The notes: generated by a model not told the origin, from the sequence alone. A DNA stretch of 64,000 nucleotides from Amarolinea aalborgensis (GCF_900491745.1 NZ_UETR01000001.1:62001-126000); one strand, 5' to 3'. Shown: positions 35,783 through 45,404, numbered from the stretch's first letter. Numbers and translations are program-made.

Positions 35783-37264
35783 TTAGCGGCTGTAGCCGTT
35801 ATAGGCAGCGAGCTTGCTCAGGCCCCACAGGTTTTCCACGACGACGGCCAGCGGCTGATTGGAGCTGATGTGAACCGCGCCCGACCAGTTGCCGCCGAGG
35901 TTGATCGGATTGTCCTCGCGCAGGTTGAAATTGAAGGACTTCTCGCCCGCGATGGTGATATTCTGCGTGGCCGAGTTGACGATGGTGCCGTCACGATTGA
36001 TGAAGCGCACCTGAACGGTGGCTGTGTTGCTCGACACGTTCTGCAGACGCATCAGCGACCACAGCGTGCGGGCGCTGCCGCCGCCGCCGATCTGATAGAC
36101 TTCCGACAGGAACGTGTTGTTGCCTGCGTTGGACGAATCCGCGCCGGTGTAGGCGCCAGCCTCGTTGTCACGTGGGCGAATGGAGTAGGAGATAGCCGCC
36201 ACGTCCTGGGACGTAGATTCGACAATGACCGAGCCAGCCCAGAGGGCGCCGAGCGTGTTGTAGGTTCCGGCGGCGGTACAACCAGCGCCGCCCGAACGTG
36301 TGTTACAACCGACCGCCACGCCAGGGCCGAGGGTGATCGGGCCCAGGGTCAGGTCAATGTTCTGGGTGTCTTTGTTGATGTACTTGAGCGTCACAGAGGT
36401 GTTGCTCGTGCCCAGGTTCTGCACGATGGTCACGCTGAAGCCAAGCCAACCGTTGTCAGTGTTGGGGTTGGAGTAGCGGTGCTCGACCGAGGGTACGAAC
36501 AGCTTGCGCGCGCCGCGGCTCGAGGCGTTGAAGGCCACGCTGTAGCGAGGCCAGAAGTTGTTCGCCACCGCAGCGACCTTCTGGTCGGAGCTGGCCGTTT
36601 CAATCACCAGCGCGCCTGTCCAGTTGCCATTGCTCTGGAAGTACGGAATGTTGCCCCACACCGGAATCTTCGCGCCCGGAATGTGCAGGTCATACATCTT
36701 TTGACCGTTCGGCGGAATCGTATCGGTAATGGTGGCATCGAGGTTGCCGGCGCGGTTGTAGTACTTCATGGTGATGTTGGCCGTCGTGGCGCTCTCGGTG
36801 TTCTGCACCGAGAACACGGTGTACTGCGCATTGGGTGCATACACGGCAAACGGCACGTTCATGCGGCTGGAACCGCTGGCAAAGCCAGAATACGAGTCGG
36901 CTTCGACGCCGTCGCCGGCGGAGCCGCCGGTCCACTGAATGGTGGCGACTGCGGCCAGTTCAGTGCTGGCCGAGAGCACCATAGCGCCGACCCAGTTGTC
37001 CGGCAGGCCAGAATCGGCGGCGCGGAACTGGTAGGAGCCGAGCGGGGCCACGTTCTGCTGACGCGTGTTGGACAGCGTGCCAGCCTGGCTGTAATACTGG
37101 GCCAGCACGGTGGATGCAGCGCCGCCCGTGTTGGTGTCGGCATTCATGACTGTCACATCGGCGCTGCCCGAACCGGGGTTCGGGTCGGCGGCGAAAGCTG
37201 GCGTCGCCAGCAGGGCCAGGGTTAAAACGACGCTGAAGATCATTAGTAGACGTGAACGCTTCAT
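35783..37264 (-). CDS. Secreted protein with four repeated beta-rich units
   Basis: The 493-aa protein has a signal peptide (about 1-25, MKRSRLL then a hydrophobic core ending AFA). The rest is rich in Ser, Thr, Asn and Gly and lacks Cys except two. Four units of about 120 residues each end with a related motif: NWVGAMVLSASTELAAVATIQW near 91, NWTGALVIETASSDQKVAAV near 215, LWAGSVIVESTSQDVAAISY near 342 and NWSGAVHISSNQPLAVVVEN near 460. Strand patterns such as ANITMKYYNRAGNL, VTLKYINKDTQ and VQVRFINRDGT recur in step. This looks like a cell-surface or matrix protein made of beta-sandwich repeats; no family name is claimed. GGAGG precedes the ATG. It sits at the downstream end of the glycan locus with its own promoter and terminator. 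Confidence 0.8.
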   Translation of the reverse strand: MKRSRLLMIFSVVLTLALLATPAFAADPNPGSGSADVTVMNADTNTGGAASTVLAQYYSQAGTLSNTRQQNVAPLGSYQFRAADSGLPDNWVGAMVLSASTELAAVATIQWTGGSAGDGVEADSYSGFASGSSRMNVPFAVYAPNAQYTVFSVQNTESATTANITMKYYNRAGNLDATITDTIPPNGQKMYDLHIPGAKIPVWGNIPYFQSNGNWTGALVIETASSDQKVAAVANNFWPRYSVAFNASSRGARKLFVPSVEHRYSNPNTDNGWLGFSVTIVQNLGTSNTSVTLKYINKDTQNIDLTLGPITLGPGVAVGCNTRSGGAGCTAAGTYNTLGALWAGSVIVESTSQDVAAISYSIRPRDNEAGAYTGADSSNAGNNTFLSEVYQIGGGGSARTLWSLMRLQNVSSNTATVQVRFINRDGTIVNSATQNITIAGEKSFNFNLREDNPINLGGNWSGAVHISSNQPLAVVVENLWGLSKLAAYNGYSR

Positions 37265-37331
37265 TGAGATTTCCTCCGATTAAACAACTATTGACGCAAC
37301 GATGGCGATAGATTGTGCGCCTGCGAGCAAT

Positions 37332-37360
37332 AGAATAACACAATGGGCCGTAGATAGCAA
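37332..37360 (-). promoter_or_regulatory. Possible promoter of the secreted repeat protein
   Basis: TTGCTA (37355-37360) and TATTCT (37332-37337) on the minus strand are 17 bp apart, about 70 bp before the start codon. Confidence 0.45.
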
Positions 37361-37425
37361 TACTTCGTTTGGGTAATCCTACGCCAAATGCGGCGACTAC
37401 GGCGGCTGTGTTGCTTGTGATGCGC

Positions 37426-38841
37426 TCAATAGGCGCCCCGCCCGCGCAAAACAACCGCAATGGTTCGCCAGAGAATCTGTAGATCAAGCAAGGGAGAGTA
37501 ATTGCGGATATAATACAGGTCGTCTTCTGTATGCAGATGCATCAACTTGTCACTGCGACCATTGATCTGCCACCAACCGGTGATGCCGGGCGGCACGGCG
37601 AAGCGCTGCCGCTGCCAGCGTTCATACCGTTCAACCAAAAATGGCAGTTCGGGCCGCGGACCAACCAGGCTCATATCGCCTTTGAGCACGTTGAAAAGCT
37701 GGGGAATCTCGTCAAGACTGGTGCGCCGAATGAAATGCCCCACGCGTGTAATCCGCGGATCATTGGCGGTTTTGTGCATGACCACGCCGTTGTCGGTGGT
37801 CTTCATTACCTCGGCCTGACGCTGCTCTGCATCTACGACCATGGAACGGAATTTGATCATGGTGAACACGCGCGCATTTTCTCCCACGCGCGACTGCTTG
37901 AAGAACACAGGCCCAGGCGAATCGAGCTTGATCGCGACGGCGACCAGGAGCATGATCGGCCACACAAGCAGAAGGCCAAGCGTGGCGATCACCAGATCAA
38001 AGGCGCGTTTGATGGTGCGATTGTAGCCGTCAATGGCGGGATCGCGCAGGCCGATGAGTGGGATGCCGCCAAAATCTTCAATGGTGGCGCGGAAGATGGC
38101 GAGATCAAAGAAGTCGGGCACGACGCGCACACGCACCGGCAGGGTTTGGAGGGCCAGAACCAGATCCTCCAACGGGCCGTGAGCGCGCAGAGGCAAGGCC
38201 AGGATGACTTCATCAATGCGCTGGCTCTGCACCAGGCGATTCGCCGCTTCCAACTGCCCCAGTACAGGCGCGCCCTCCAGAACGCTTTCCTGTTTCGTCG
38301 GGTCGTCATCGAGATAACCGACCAAGGTCAGGCCAGTCCAGCTTTGCGTCTGAATCTCCTGCGCAACCTGGCGGCCCACCTTGCCGGCGCCAACGATCAG
38401 CACGCGCACTTCCTGCATTCGCCGCGCGCCTGCAATGCGAAAGCCAATGCGCAAGGTGAGGCGCAGCATCAGCAGGAAAAAGACATCCAGCACGACGAAG
38501 TAGACGAACAACAGACGCGGGACATCACGATACGTGAGATAGAGCAGCCCAGCCAGGACCAGGTTGGACATCGCCACCGCGGCGGTCACCAGTTGAGCCT
38601 CGTCTACGATGCGCAGCAAACGCCGCCGATCGTACACAGAAAAGAGAACAAAATTGACGCCCCAGATCACCGCGGCCGCTGCGTAGACCACCAACGGCAG
38701 CGTGACCATTTTTTCTGTCAAGCGTACGCCGTAGGGCAGGATGAAGCGCGCTTGGCCGGCAAGGAACAGCGAGATGCAGGTCAGCGCCAGATCGGCCGTC
38801 GCCAGAAAAAGCACATAGTTCGATTGATAGTACCTACGCAT
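37426..38841 (-). CDS. Polyprenyl glycosylphosphotransferase (WbaP/WcaJ type)
   Basis: The 471-aa protein starts glycan synthesis by moving a sugar-1-phosphate from a nucleotide sugar to undecaprenyl phosphate. Four N-terminal membrane helices (about 7-135) are followed by a CoA-binding-like Rossmann domain (VRVLIVGAGKVGRQVAQEI). A fifth helix near 285-310 and the catalytic PNPT domain come next: SPGPVFFKQSRVGENARVF, MIKFRSMVVDAE, RRTSLDEIPQLFNVLKGDMS and LVGPRPE. The C-terminus ends ILWRTIAVVLRGRGAY. AAGGAG precedes the ATG at 38841. It lies downstream of the other glycan genes, on the same strand. Confidence 0.94.
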   Translation of the reverse strand: MRRYYQSNYVLFLATADLALTCISLFLAGQARFILPYGVRLTEKMVTLPLVVYAAAAVIWGVNFVLFSVYDRRRLLRIVDEAQLVTAAVAMSNLVLAGLLYLTYRDVPRLLFVYFVVLDVFFLLMLRLTLRIGFRIAGARRMQEVRVLIVGAGKVGRQVAQEIQTQSWTGLTLVGYLDDDPTKQESVLEGAPVLGQLEAANRLVQSQRIDEVILALPLRAHGPLEDLVLALQTLPVRVRVVPDFFDLAIFRATIEDFGGIPLIGLRDPAIDGYNRTIKRAFDLVIATLGLLLVWPIMLLVAVAIKLDSPGPVFFKQSRVGENARVFTMIKFRSMVVDAEQRQAEVMKTTDNGVVMHKTANDPRITRVGHFIRRTSLDEIPQLFNVLKGDMSLVGPRPELPFLVERYERWQRQRFAVPPGITGWWQINGRSDKLMHLHTEDDLYYIRNYSPLLDLQILWRTIAVVLRGRGAY

Positions 38842-38927
38842 GTCGTCTCCTTGAAACAAACGAATTCATAGGCGCACGACGTTGAGTGCATCAGCGCGCA
38901 AGGCGATCGCGCAGCCAAAGGTGATCG

Positions 38928-40058
38928 TCATTCGCTGCGACCGGCGACCGAGGTGGCAATGACGGGGCGTAAGCGCTTGAACATGGCCTCGTAGTCATCG
39001 GTCACTTTTTCCCACGTGTAGTAGGCTGTCGCGCGTGCGGCAGCTTTCTGACGATAGGTCGCCACGAGGCTGGGCGCGTCCACCATCTGCTGTAAGAGCG
39101 GCGCCAGGGCAGCTGCGCCGCGCGCGCCATCATAAACGAAACCGGCGCTGTCTACGGTTTCGCGGTTTTCGGCCGTATCATGCGCCACAACGCAGTTGCC
39201 AAAAGCCATGGCCTCCACGAGCGCCGGGTGAGTGCCGCCAACGCCAGAAGTTTCAACAAATAGATAGGCGTTCGATGCCAATTCCCAGTAACCTTCACCA
39301 AAGCAATAGCCGGTGAAGATCACGCGCGGGTCGTCAACCGCTTTCAAGCGTGCGATGTATTCCTCGGCGTAGGGCGCGTCGCCGACAATAACGCACTTCA
39401 TGTCGGTGCGCAGCGTTTGAAACGCCTGCACCAGGTGATCGGCGCAGTTTTCGGGCACCAGTCGCCCCACGAACAAGACATAACGTCGCGGCTCTAGCCC
39501 CCATTGGGCCAACTGCGGGCCGGGGGCACGGATGGGTAACTCAGCGCCATAGGCAATGTAAGGCGAATCCGCGTTGTACGTATCGCGATAGAACTGCTGC
39601 ACCACACGGCTGTCGGTTAGAAAGGCATTGGGCAGGATCGTGGCCATCCGCTCAGCAAACTGGATGTAGCGCTTAGCCAGCGGCGGCCACTTGGCGCGCT
39701 TCCAGTCCAGGCCATCTACATTCAGGATGGTGGTTTGGCCGGCCAGGCGCGGAATCCATGAAACCACGCTGTTGCCGGCAATGAAATAGAGCACAATGTC
39801 ATACCCCTGCCCCAAGGCATGCAAACTGGAGAGGAAAGAATGAACAATCGTGTCCAGGTATTTGTTCTTGACGGTTGGCAGCTTGACGAGGCGCATCCCC
39901 TTGTAGGTTGGCTGATCATAGTCCACGTGATGGCTGCGGCAATAAACTGTCACCTCATGGCCGCGGGCCACCAGGCGACTGCCGAGCTGCTCGACGCACG
40001 TCTCAAAGCCACTGTAGCTTGCCGGCACACCCCGCGTACCGAGCATAGCAATCTTCAT
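38928..40058 (-). CDS. Glycosyltransferase family 4 (DUF1972 N-terminus)
   Basis: The 376-aa protein is a GT-B glycosyltransferase. The N-terminal KIAMLGTRGVPASYSGFETCVEQLG and VYCRSHH pattern belongs to the DUF1972/rhamnosyltransferase-like group. The C-terminal domain has YVLFVGRLVPENCADHLVQAF and the donor-binding region ETSGVGGTHPALVEAMAFGN (the E-x7-E-like motif). The donor sugar is unknown. The ATG at 40058 follows AAGGTG; the longer frame to 40124 is not needed. Confidence 0.92.
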   Translation of the reverse strand: MKIAMLGTRGVPASYSGFETCVEQLGSRLVARGHEVTVYCRSHHVDYDQPTYKGMRLVKLPTVKNKYLDTIVHSFLSSLHALGQGYDIVLYFIAGNSVVSWIPRLAGQTTILNVDGLDWKRAKWPPLAKRYIQFAERMATILPNAFLTDSRVVQQFYRDTYNADSPYIAYGAELPIRAPGPQLAQWGLEPRRYVLFVGRLVPENCADHLVQAFQTLRTDMKCVIVGDAPYAEEYIARLKAVDDPRVIFTGYCFGEGYWELASNAYLFVETSGVGGTHPALVEAMAFGNCVVAHDTAENRETVDSAGFVYDGARGAAALAPLLQQMVDAPSLVATYRQKAAARATAYYTWEKVTDDYEAMFKRLRPVIATSVAGRSE

Positions 40059-40157
40059 GCGAACAACACCTTCTCTCCTCATCCGGCTGCAGGCGCCGGT
40101 AATCGGTTGGGCAAGAAAAAACAAGCCGGTCTATTTTGCCACCAGGTGGCTGCTTCG

Positions 40158-42158
40158 TCAAGATGGCGCGCGGCGCGTAACCCAAATCGGCCCCGCCCAG
40201 GCCATATGTCCGTCCACCTGCGTCAAACGGACATAATAGGCGTGTGTGCGGGCGGTGGGCTGATTGTCCACGGCCTCCAGCACCGCGCTCGATGTTCCGT
40301 CCAACGCCGCCCGGTAAATTGTCGTCGCGTCGCGCAGCAGTTCAAAGCGGGCCAGCGCTGCGGTTCCCCAGGCATGGGCCACAAAGCGCGGGGGCGCAGA
40401 CGCGGTGATCTCCGCGCCCATCCATTGCCCGTCAGCCTGAAAATCGAGGATGATGCGCGGCCCCGTCGTGCCGATGACCCGCCGCGCTTGCAGGGCTTCC
40501 CAGATCGCCTCGCGCGTGTTGGCCTGCGCAAAGATGCCAAGCAGGCCGGCCGGTTCACCATGCGCGCCAGGGCCAAAGCCTGGGTGCCCGCTGTGATCAT
40601 CGCCGGAAGCCATCAGGCCGAGATGCAAGCCCTGGCGCAGGGCATCTTGGACAAAGCCCTTGCGCCCCTTGAAATCTGGGCCGGCCAGCTCCTCGTTTTC
40701 GCAGTGCCCATGAACCGAATAGGTCTCGACCAGGCGCTCCAGGTCAGCCGGAGGCGGGAACGCACGCCAGTCAATCTCAGCCTGGCCGCCGTCGAAAGTT
40801 CCGCGCAGGCCGCGCGTGTGATGGGCGATGGTCATCACGACTGCGCCGCTGCGCCGCAGCGCCGCCCACAGGCCGGCCGGATTGTCCGTGCCTGGCGCGG
40901 TGCGCCGGATGATGGGCGCATCCTGGCTTTTGAAGTAGACGCAGCGATGCCCGTGCACCCAATGCGTCCATTCGTAAGCCACTAAGGTGGAAAATTGACC
41001 AGGTTCGTTGAAACGGTTGGTGACGCGCTTGGACTCGGCCCATTCGGCGTCATCCAGCATATCGTCATGATCGGTCAAAGCGGCGAAGTCCAGGCCCACG
41101 ACGTCACGCGCATAGCGATAATAGTCTTCGGGCACGCCGCCGCCGTCGGAACGCGCGGTGTGGCCGTGGATGTCGCCCCAAAGCAGCACAAAGGGCGGCT
41201 CGCTATCTGTGACCATGACCGGGTTGCCCGCGCCTGCCAGGCCTGCGGACGCCTGCGCGTCGAACGAGAGGACGCCGGTCTCGCGCGGCGTCACGCTGAA
41301 CGTCTTGATGCCGCCGTCGGCCGGCGTCAGGGTGACGGCTGTCGGCGCTGATACCCGTGGGCCGCTCGTGCGCAGCCTGATGGCGCCCCGAAAATCGCTC
41401 ACCACGTTCTTGTAGAAATCGAGTACGGCCACGCGCACGCTGAACGGCTGACCGCTGCGCGCCTGTGAGGGCGCGGCCAGGTAGATCTCAGCGGGCGCGC
41501 CTGGCACGGTGGTGATAGTGGGCGCGGCGCTAAGCAAGCGGAACTTATCGTTGCCGTCCACATCGGACGCCACATGAAACGCAATGCCGGCCGCGGCTGT
41601 GCGCTGCACGCGCGCGCCCGGCGAGCCGCGTCGGGTGTCGCCATAGATCAGGGTGATCGTGTCGTTGGCCTGCAGTTCACCCTCAGCCACCAAGATGTGC
41701 AGCCCGCGCGCCAGCGGCTCCAGTTTGACCCGCGCCGGCAGGCGACTTTGCCAACTGACCGTCGTGAAGCCGGCCCGCTGCGGTTCGCTTACCTGCGGCG
41801 GCGACCACCAGTCATTGACAGGCAGGCCAGGCGGAATGATGAAACGGAAGCGGCCGCCAGTCTTCATGCCGTGTGGTCCAATGACGAACGTCACGCGCAA
41901 GGTGTAGTGGCGCATGACCACCAGGCCATCGTTTGGTTCAATCGTGATGCGACCCTCGCCATCGAAATTGGGCGGCGGTGTGGGCGAGGGAGACGGGGAG
42001 GGCGGCGCGGTCTGCGTGTCCAGCGGCAGCGCCAGCACGCGCGCGGCAGCCAGCATGCGCCCCAACAGAAGGCTGTCCACGGCCACTACTGCGCCCAATT
42101 TCAGAAAATCACGCCGCGTCACGGCAGCCATGCCGCAAGCCGTATGCTGATCATCCAT
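40158..42158 (-). CDS. Tat-exported PHP/DUF3604-like phosphoesterase
   Basis: The 666-aa protein has a twin-arginine signal (TRRDFLKLGAVVAVDSLLLG, about 14-35), then a Pro/Ser linker. The beta-rich region (about 60-330) includes the Ig-like segment PAEIYLAAPSQARSGQPFSV. A PHP-type metal-dependent domain follows: LLWGDIHGHTARSDGGG, AALTDHDDML, MTIAHHTRG and LGLMASGDDHSGHPG, giving the His/Asp metal ligands. It resembles DUF3604 proteins. Export outside the cell in a glycan cluster suggests action on a secreted or surface substrate, which is an inference. It starts 6 bp after the preceding glycosyltransferase stop. Confidence 0.85.
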   Translation of the reverse strand: MDDQHTACGMAAVTRRDFLKLGAVVAVDSLLLGRMLAAARVLALPLDTQTAPPSPSPSPTPPPNFDGEGRITIEPNDGLVVMRHYTLRVTFVIGPHGMKTGGRFRFIIPPGLPVNDWWSPPQVSEPQRAGFTTVSWQSRLPARVKLEPLARGLHILVAEGELQANDTITLIYGDTRRGSPGARVQRTAAAGIAFHVASDVDGNDKFRLLSAAPTITTVPGAPAEIYLAAPSQARSGQPFSVRVAVLDFYKNVVSDFRGAIRLRTSGPRVSAPTAVTLTPADGGIKTFSVTPRETGVLSFDAQASAGLAGAGNPVMVTDSEPPFVLLWGDIHGHTARSDGGGVPEDYYRYARDVVGLDFAALTDHDDMLDDAEWAESKRVTNRFNEPGQFSTLVAYEWTHWVHGHRCVYFKSQDAPIIRRTAPGTDNPAGLWAALRRSGAVVMTIAHHTRGLRGTFDGGQAEIDWRAFPPPADLERLVETYSVHGHCENEELAGPDFKGRKGFVQDALRQGLHLGLMASGDDHSGHPGFGPGAHGEPAGLLGIFAQANTREAIWEALQARRVIGTTGPRIILDFQADGQWMGAEITASAPPRFVAHAWGTAALARFELLRDATTIYRAALDGTSSAVLEAVDNQPTARTHAYYVRLTQVDGHMAWAGPIWVTRRAPS

Positions 42159-42164
42159 CGTTGG

Positions 42165-43304
42165 TTAGCCTTTTTTTGCCCGGCGGTAGATTTCCAGCGT
42201 TTCCTGCGCGCAGCGACGCCAGGTAAATTGCGCGGCGCGCGCTTGTCCGCGCTGGCTGAGCTGCGCGCGCAGCGCTGGCGCGGCCACAACCTGGCGCAGC
42301 GCATCCGCCAGCGCGCCGGCATCGGTGGGAGTGATAGTCAGCGCGGCATCGCCCACCACTTCAGGCAGCGAGGCCGCATTGGAACAAATCACCGGCGCGC
42401 CGCAGGCCATCGCTTCCAGGGGCGGCAGGCCAAAGCCCTCGTAAAGCGACGGGTAGACGAAGGCCAACGCGTCGCTGTAGAGGGCAGGCAGATCGGCGTC
42501 ATCCACATAGCCGGGGAAGTGCACTACGTCCATCAAGCCGGCCTGCTGCACGGCGGCGTAAATCTCCGACTCGCGCCACAGCGCCTTGCCTGCGATGACC
42601 AGGCGCGTGGAGGCCAGTTCAGGGGCCTGGCGCGCCAGCGCAAAGGCTTCAACCAGGCGGCCGATGTTCTTGCGCGGCTGCAGGTTGCCCAGGGCGAGGA
42701 AATAGGGGACATGCGCCGGCAGACCGAGCCGCTGCCGCACGGCCAGGCGCGCGGCAGGATCGGCCACAGGCTGGAACTGCTCGCCAGCCGCTTCGTAGGT
42801 CACGGAGATCTTGTCCGCGGGCAGACCATAACGCGCTATGATTTCCTGCTTGGCGTGCTGCGAGACGGTGATGATGGCCGCGGCGCGGCGCATCGTGAAC
42901 GGCACCAGAGTTTTGAGCATCCAACGATCGCGCGGCGAAAAAAAGCGCGGATAGATATCATACGAAATGTCGTGCACGGTGACGACGTGTGGGCAAGCGC
43001 CGGCAGGCGGCGCGACATAGTTGACGTGCAGCAGGCTGGCGCGGTCGCGTAGGGTGGCCGCGGGCATCGCGAAGGGAATCCGCAGCGGCGATGGCGCGGG
43101 CCAGATGCGGCGAATGCGCACCGCATGGTTGGGATTCAGCCGCGCACGCAGGCGTGCGGGCTCCGTCGCGTACAGCACGAAATCGAACCCGCGGCGCTCA
43201 TCCGGCGGCAGCGCCAGCAGCGCGCGGATGAGACTGAGGGTGTAGGTCTCATTGCCCGTCTCGCGTTCACCGACCATGTGCGCGTCAATCGCAATGGGCT
43301 TCAT
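42165..43304 (-). CDS. Glycosyltransferase family 4
   Basis: The 379-aa GT-B enzyme has IAIDAHMVGERETGNETYTLSL at the N-terminus and VVTVHDISYDIYPRFFSPR in the acceptor half, typical of mannosyltransferase-like GT4 members. The donor-site motifs are FLALGNLQPRKNIGRLVEAFA and PSLYEGFGLPPLEAMACGAP (E-x7-E). The ATG overlaps the stop of the AlkP gene (ATGA). The sugar is unknown. Confidence 0.94.
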   Translation of the reverse strand: MKPIAIDAHMVGERETGNETYTLSLIRALLALPPDERRGFDFVLYATEPARLRARLNPNHAVRIRRIWPAPSPLRIPFAMPAATLRDRASLLHVNYVAPPAGACPHVVTVHDISYDIYPRFFSPRDRWMLKTLVPFTMRRAAAIITVSQHAKQEIIARYGLPADKISVTYEAAGEQFQPVADPAARLAVRQRLGLPAHVPYFLALGNLQPRKNIGRLVEAFALARQAPELASTRLVIAGKALWRESEIYAAVQQAGLMDVVHFPGYVDDADLPALYSDALAFVYPSLYEGFGLPPLEAMACGAPVICSNAASLPEVVGDAALTITPTDAGALADALRQVVAAPALRAQLSQRGQARAAQFTWRRCAQETLEIYRRAKKG

Positions 43305-44986
43305 CCAATGTAACCCAGGCCGCGCAGACGATCAGCAAGCGCTTCTTCATCCTCGGCTGAAAGTTCGGCGGCCGCATCGGTCGTGACGCTGCCCGTGGCC
43401 GCGCCGCGCAGCACGGGGTGACGGGCCACAAAATCGGTCTCGAACAGGTCGGTCAGTACGCGGCCGTCCATATCCTCCGGCACCGGTAGGCCGCGCAGCC
43501 ACAGGACAGTCGGCGCCAGGTCCATGATGCTGAGCCGCGGCAGGCGCACGCCTTGACGCACGCCGGGGCCATACGCGTAAAGAATGCCGTCGCGTGCGTG
43601 GTCGCCGGTCTGTCCGGCGTAGGCAAAAGCTGCGTCGGCCCAGGGTTCGCCGGCATTGAAATAGGTGCGCTTCTGCTCCGGGTACTCTTGCCAGACCACG
43701 CGCAAGTCCGGGCTCCAGTCTACGTAAGGACCGGTGTAGATCTCCTCGCGCTTCCAGACTTCGGCCACCACGCGCTCGCCGGTCTGCGGCTCGCGCAGGG
43801 CCAGCAGCCGCGCCTTGATCTCAGCGCGCAGCGCCTCGTACTCGGCGCCTGGCGCGACGACGCCTTCGGGTTCGCGCCCACGCACGTTGATGGTGACGCC
43901 GTTGTCCGAAGCCCAGAACGCGCGTGTCTGGCTCCAGTCCACGCTGCTGGTGAAGGCAAACTCGCGCAGTTTGCCGGCTGTGCCCCAGCCGGGCAGCAAG
44001 CGGCGCAGGGTCTGGCGCGCCAGGTGCGCCAGGCCGAGCGACTTGAGCAAACTGCGCGCGCCGCGAATTGCCTGTGCGCCTGCGCTGCCGCGCCCGCCCT
44101 TGAGCGCCAGGTAGCCCTCCTGCTGCAGCCAGACGTTGGGGTAGAAGAAACGGTGAACGCCGCCAAAACCGTGGTCTGACATGACAAAGAGGATCGTATT
44201 GCCATCAGGTTCCACGACGTCACGCAGCAGGTCGCCCAAAATAGCGTCTGCCTGGCGGTAGTGGTGTTCGATCTCGCCGCCGAAGCGCGCGGCCAGCGCG
44301 GGATCATGCCGGGGATGCGTGGGGTCCATATCATCCCAGAGGTAGGTCATGATGCGGTCGGTTTCGGAATAGACCACGTGCATGAAGTCCCAATCGGGCG
44401 CCTTTTGCATCAAAAAGCGCGTGGCCAACGCCCGGTTGGTCGTGCCTCGGCGCACATTGGCTGCAACCGTCGTCTTGGTGGCAACACGGTCGGCGCTGGC
44501 CTCGGCCGATTCAATCAAATAATCAGGCACGGCCGCGTACAGCTCTTCGCGCAGCCCTGGCGGATAGGTGAATTGGCTCTTGGGGCTGGGCGTCAGCATG
44601 TCGCCCACCAGCACGCCGTTGACCGGCTTAGGCGGGTAGGTCACCGGGCAGTTCATGACCGCGACGCGCTGACCGGCCTCGCTGAGCAGCTGCCAGAGGG
44701 TGGGCGCCATGACATGCGCGGCGTTGACCAGTTCGACGGCATAGTCGCCCGGTTTGCGCCGCGCAAAGTCGAAGTAGCCGTGCTTGCCAGGGTTTTTGCC
44801 CGTGGCAAAGGAGACCCAGGCCGGCCCACTGACGTAGGGAATGCTGGATCGCAGCTCCGCACGCGCGCCCTGCGCCTGGATACGGGCCAGGGTGGGCAGC
44901 TTTTGCTCCTTGATCCATGGGTCAATCAACCAGAACGTGGCCGCGTCGAGGCCGATAATCAGAATGCGGTTTGGTAAAGATGGCAT
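43301..44986 (-). CDS. AlkP-superfamily phosphodiesterase/nucleotide pyrophosphatase-like (paralogue 1)
   Basis: The 561-aa protein belongs to the alkaline phosphatase superfamily, type I phosphodiesterase branch. Metal-site motifs are ILIIGLDAATFWL (Asp14), PAWVSFATGKNPGKHG with the nucleophile-type Ser/Thr near 59-62, SDHGFGGVHRF (Asp271-His272) and the C-terminal GDHARDGIL (His). In the D-x3-H motif found in the two paralogues of this locus (DRLQH and DGAAH) this protein has DRIMT (210-214), so one His ligand is replaced by Thr. The end is EEALADRLRGLGYIG, a tail shared by all three paralogues. No signal peptide is seen. It is coupled to the next glycosyltransferase by an ATGA overlap. Confidence 0.88.
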   Translation of the reverse strand: MPSLPNRILIIGLDAATFWLIDPWIKEQKLPTLARIQAQGARAELRSSIPYVSGPAWVSFATGKNPGKHGYFDFARRKPGDYAVELVNAAHVMAPTLWQLLSEAGQRVAVMNCPVTYPPKPVNGVLVGDMLTPSPKSQFTYPPGLREELYAAVPDYLIESAEASADRVATKTTVAANVRRGTTNRALATRFLMQKAPDWDFMHVVYSETDRIMTYLWDDMDPTHPRHDPALAARFGGEIEHHYRQADAILGDLLRDVVEPDGNTILFVMSDHGFGGVHRFFYPNVWLQQEGYLALKGGRGSAGAQAIRGARSLLKSLGLAHLARQTLRRLLPGWGTAGKLREFAFTSSVDWSQTRAFWASDNGVTINVRGREPEGVVAPGAEYEALRAEIKARLLALREPQTGERVVAEVWKREEIYTGPYVDWSPDLRVVWQEYPEQKRTYFNAGEPWADAAFAYAGQTGDHARDGILYAYGPGVRQGVRLPRLSIMDLAPTVLWLRGLPVPEDMDGRVLTDLFETDFVARHPVLRGAATGSVTTDAAAELSAEDEEALADRLRGLGYIG

Positions 44987-45017
44987 AGAGTTAATTTGAA
45001 TGCAAACGACTTAATCG

Positions 45018-45404
45018 CTACCAAATCACTGCGACATCATACCGGGCAATCTCCGGGTCTGAGGTCAGGATGGGTAGGTTTTCCAGCTGGCTTTGCGCAA
45101 TCAAGATTCGATCAAACGGGTCCCGATGAATCTGTGGCAGGTCAGAGACGTACAATGCGTGGCTGAGTTGGATGGGCAGGGCCAGAAAATGATGGAGCTG
45201 CATTCGATCGGAAACATAGTGCCCTGGCAGCTCTGGCAGAAGCAATGAACCCCGCGCGGCCTTGATGGCGATTTCCCAGGCACTGGCCACGCTCAGAAAG
45301 ATCTCGTTGTGTCCATCTGCAATCACATCACGCGCAGTCTGGGAAAGCTTGGGGTCGTCGGTGTTCCACCATAGGAACGCGTGTGTATCCAAGAGAACCC
45401 TCAT
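45018..45404 (-). CDS. PIN-domain toxin (VapC-like)
   Basis: The 128-aa PIN-domain RNase has the acidic residues of the active site in LLDTHAFLWW (Asp6), SAWEIAIKAARG (Glu) and HRDPFDRILIAQ (Asp), with a last Asp near SDPEIARYDV. VapC toxins cleave tRNA or rRNA. It overlaps its antitoxin gene by ATGA. The pair interrupts the glycan cluster. Confidence 0.93.
   Translation of the reverse strand: MRVLLDTHAFLWWNTDDPKLSQTARDVIADGHNEIFLSVASAWEIAIKAARGSLLLPELPGHYVSDRMQLHHFLALPIQLSHALYVSDLPQIHRDPFDRILIAQSQLENLPILTSDPEIARYDVAVIW

Noticed and set aside
35756..37225. 489-codon plus-strand frame opposite the secreted repeat protein
   Set aside because: It is a shadow of the minus-strand gene. That gene has a signal peptide, ribosome binding site, promoter and terminator, while the plus-strand product has no recognisable domain.
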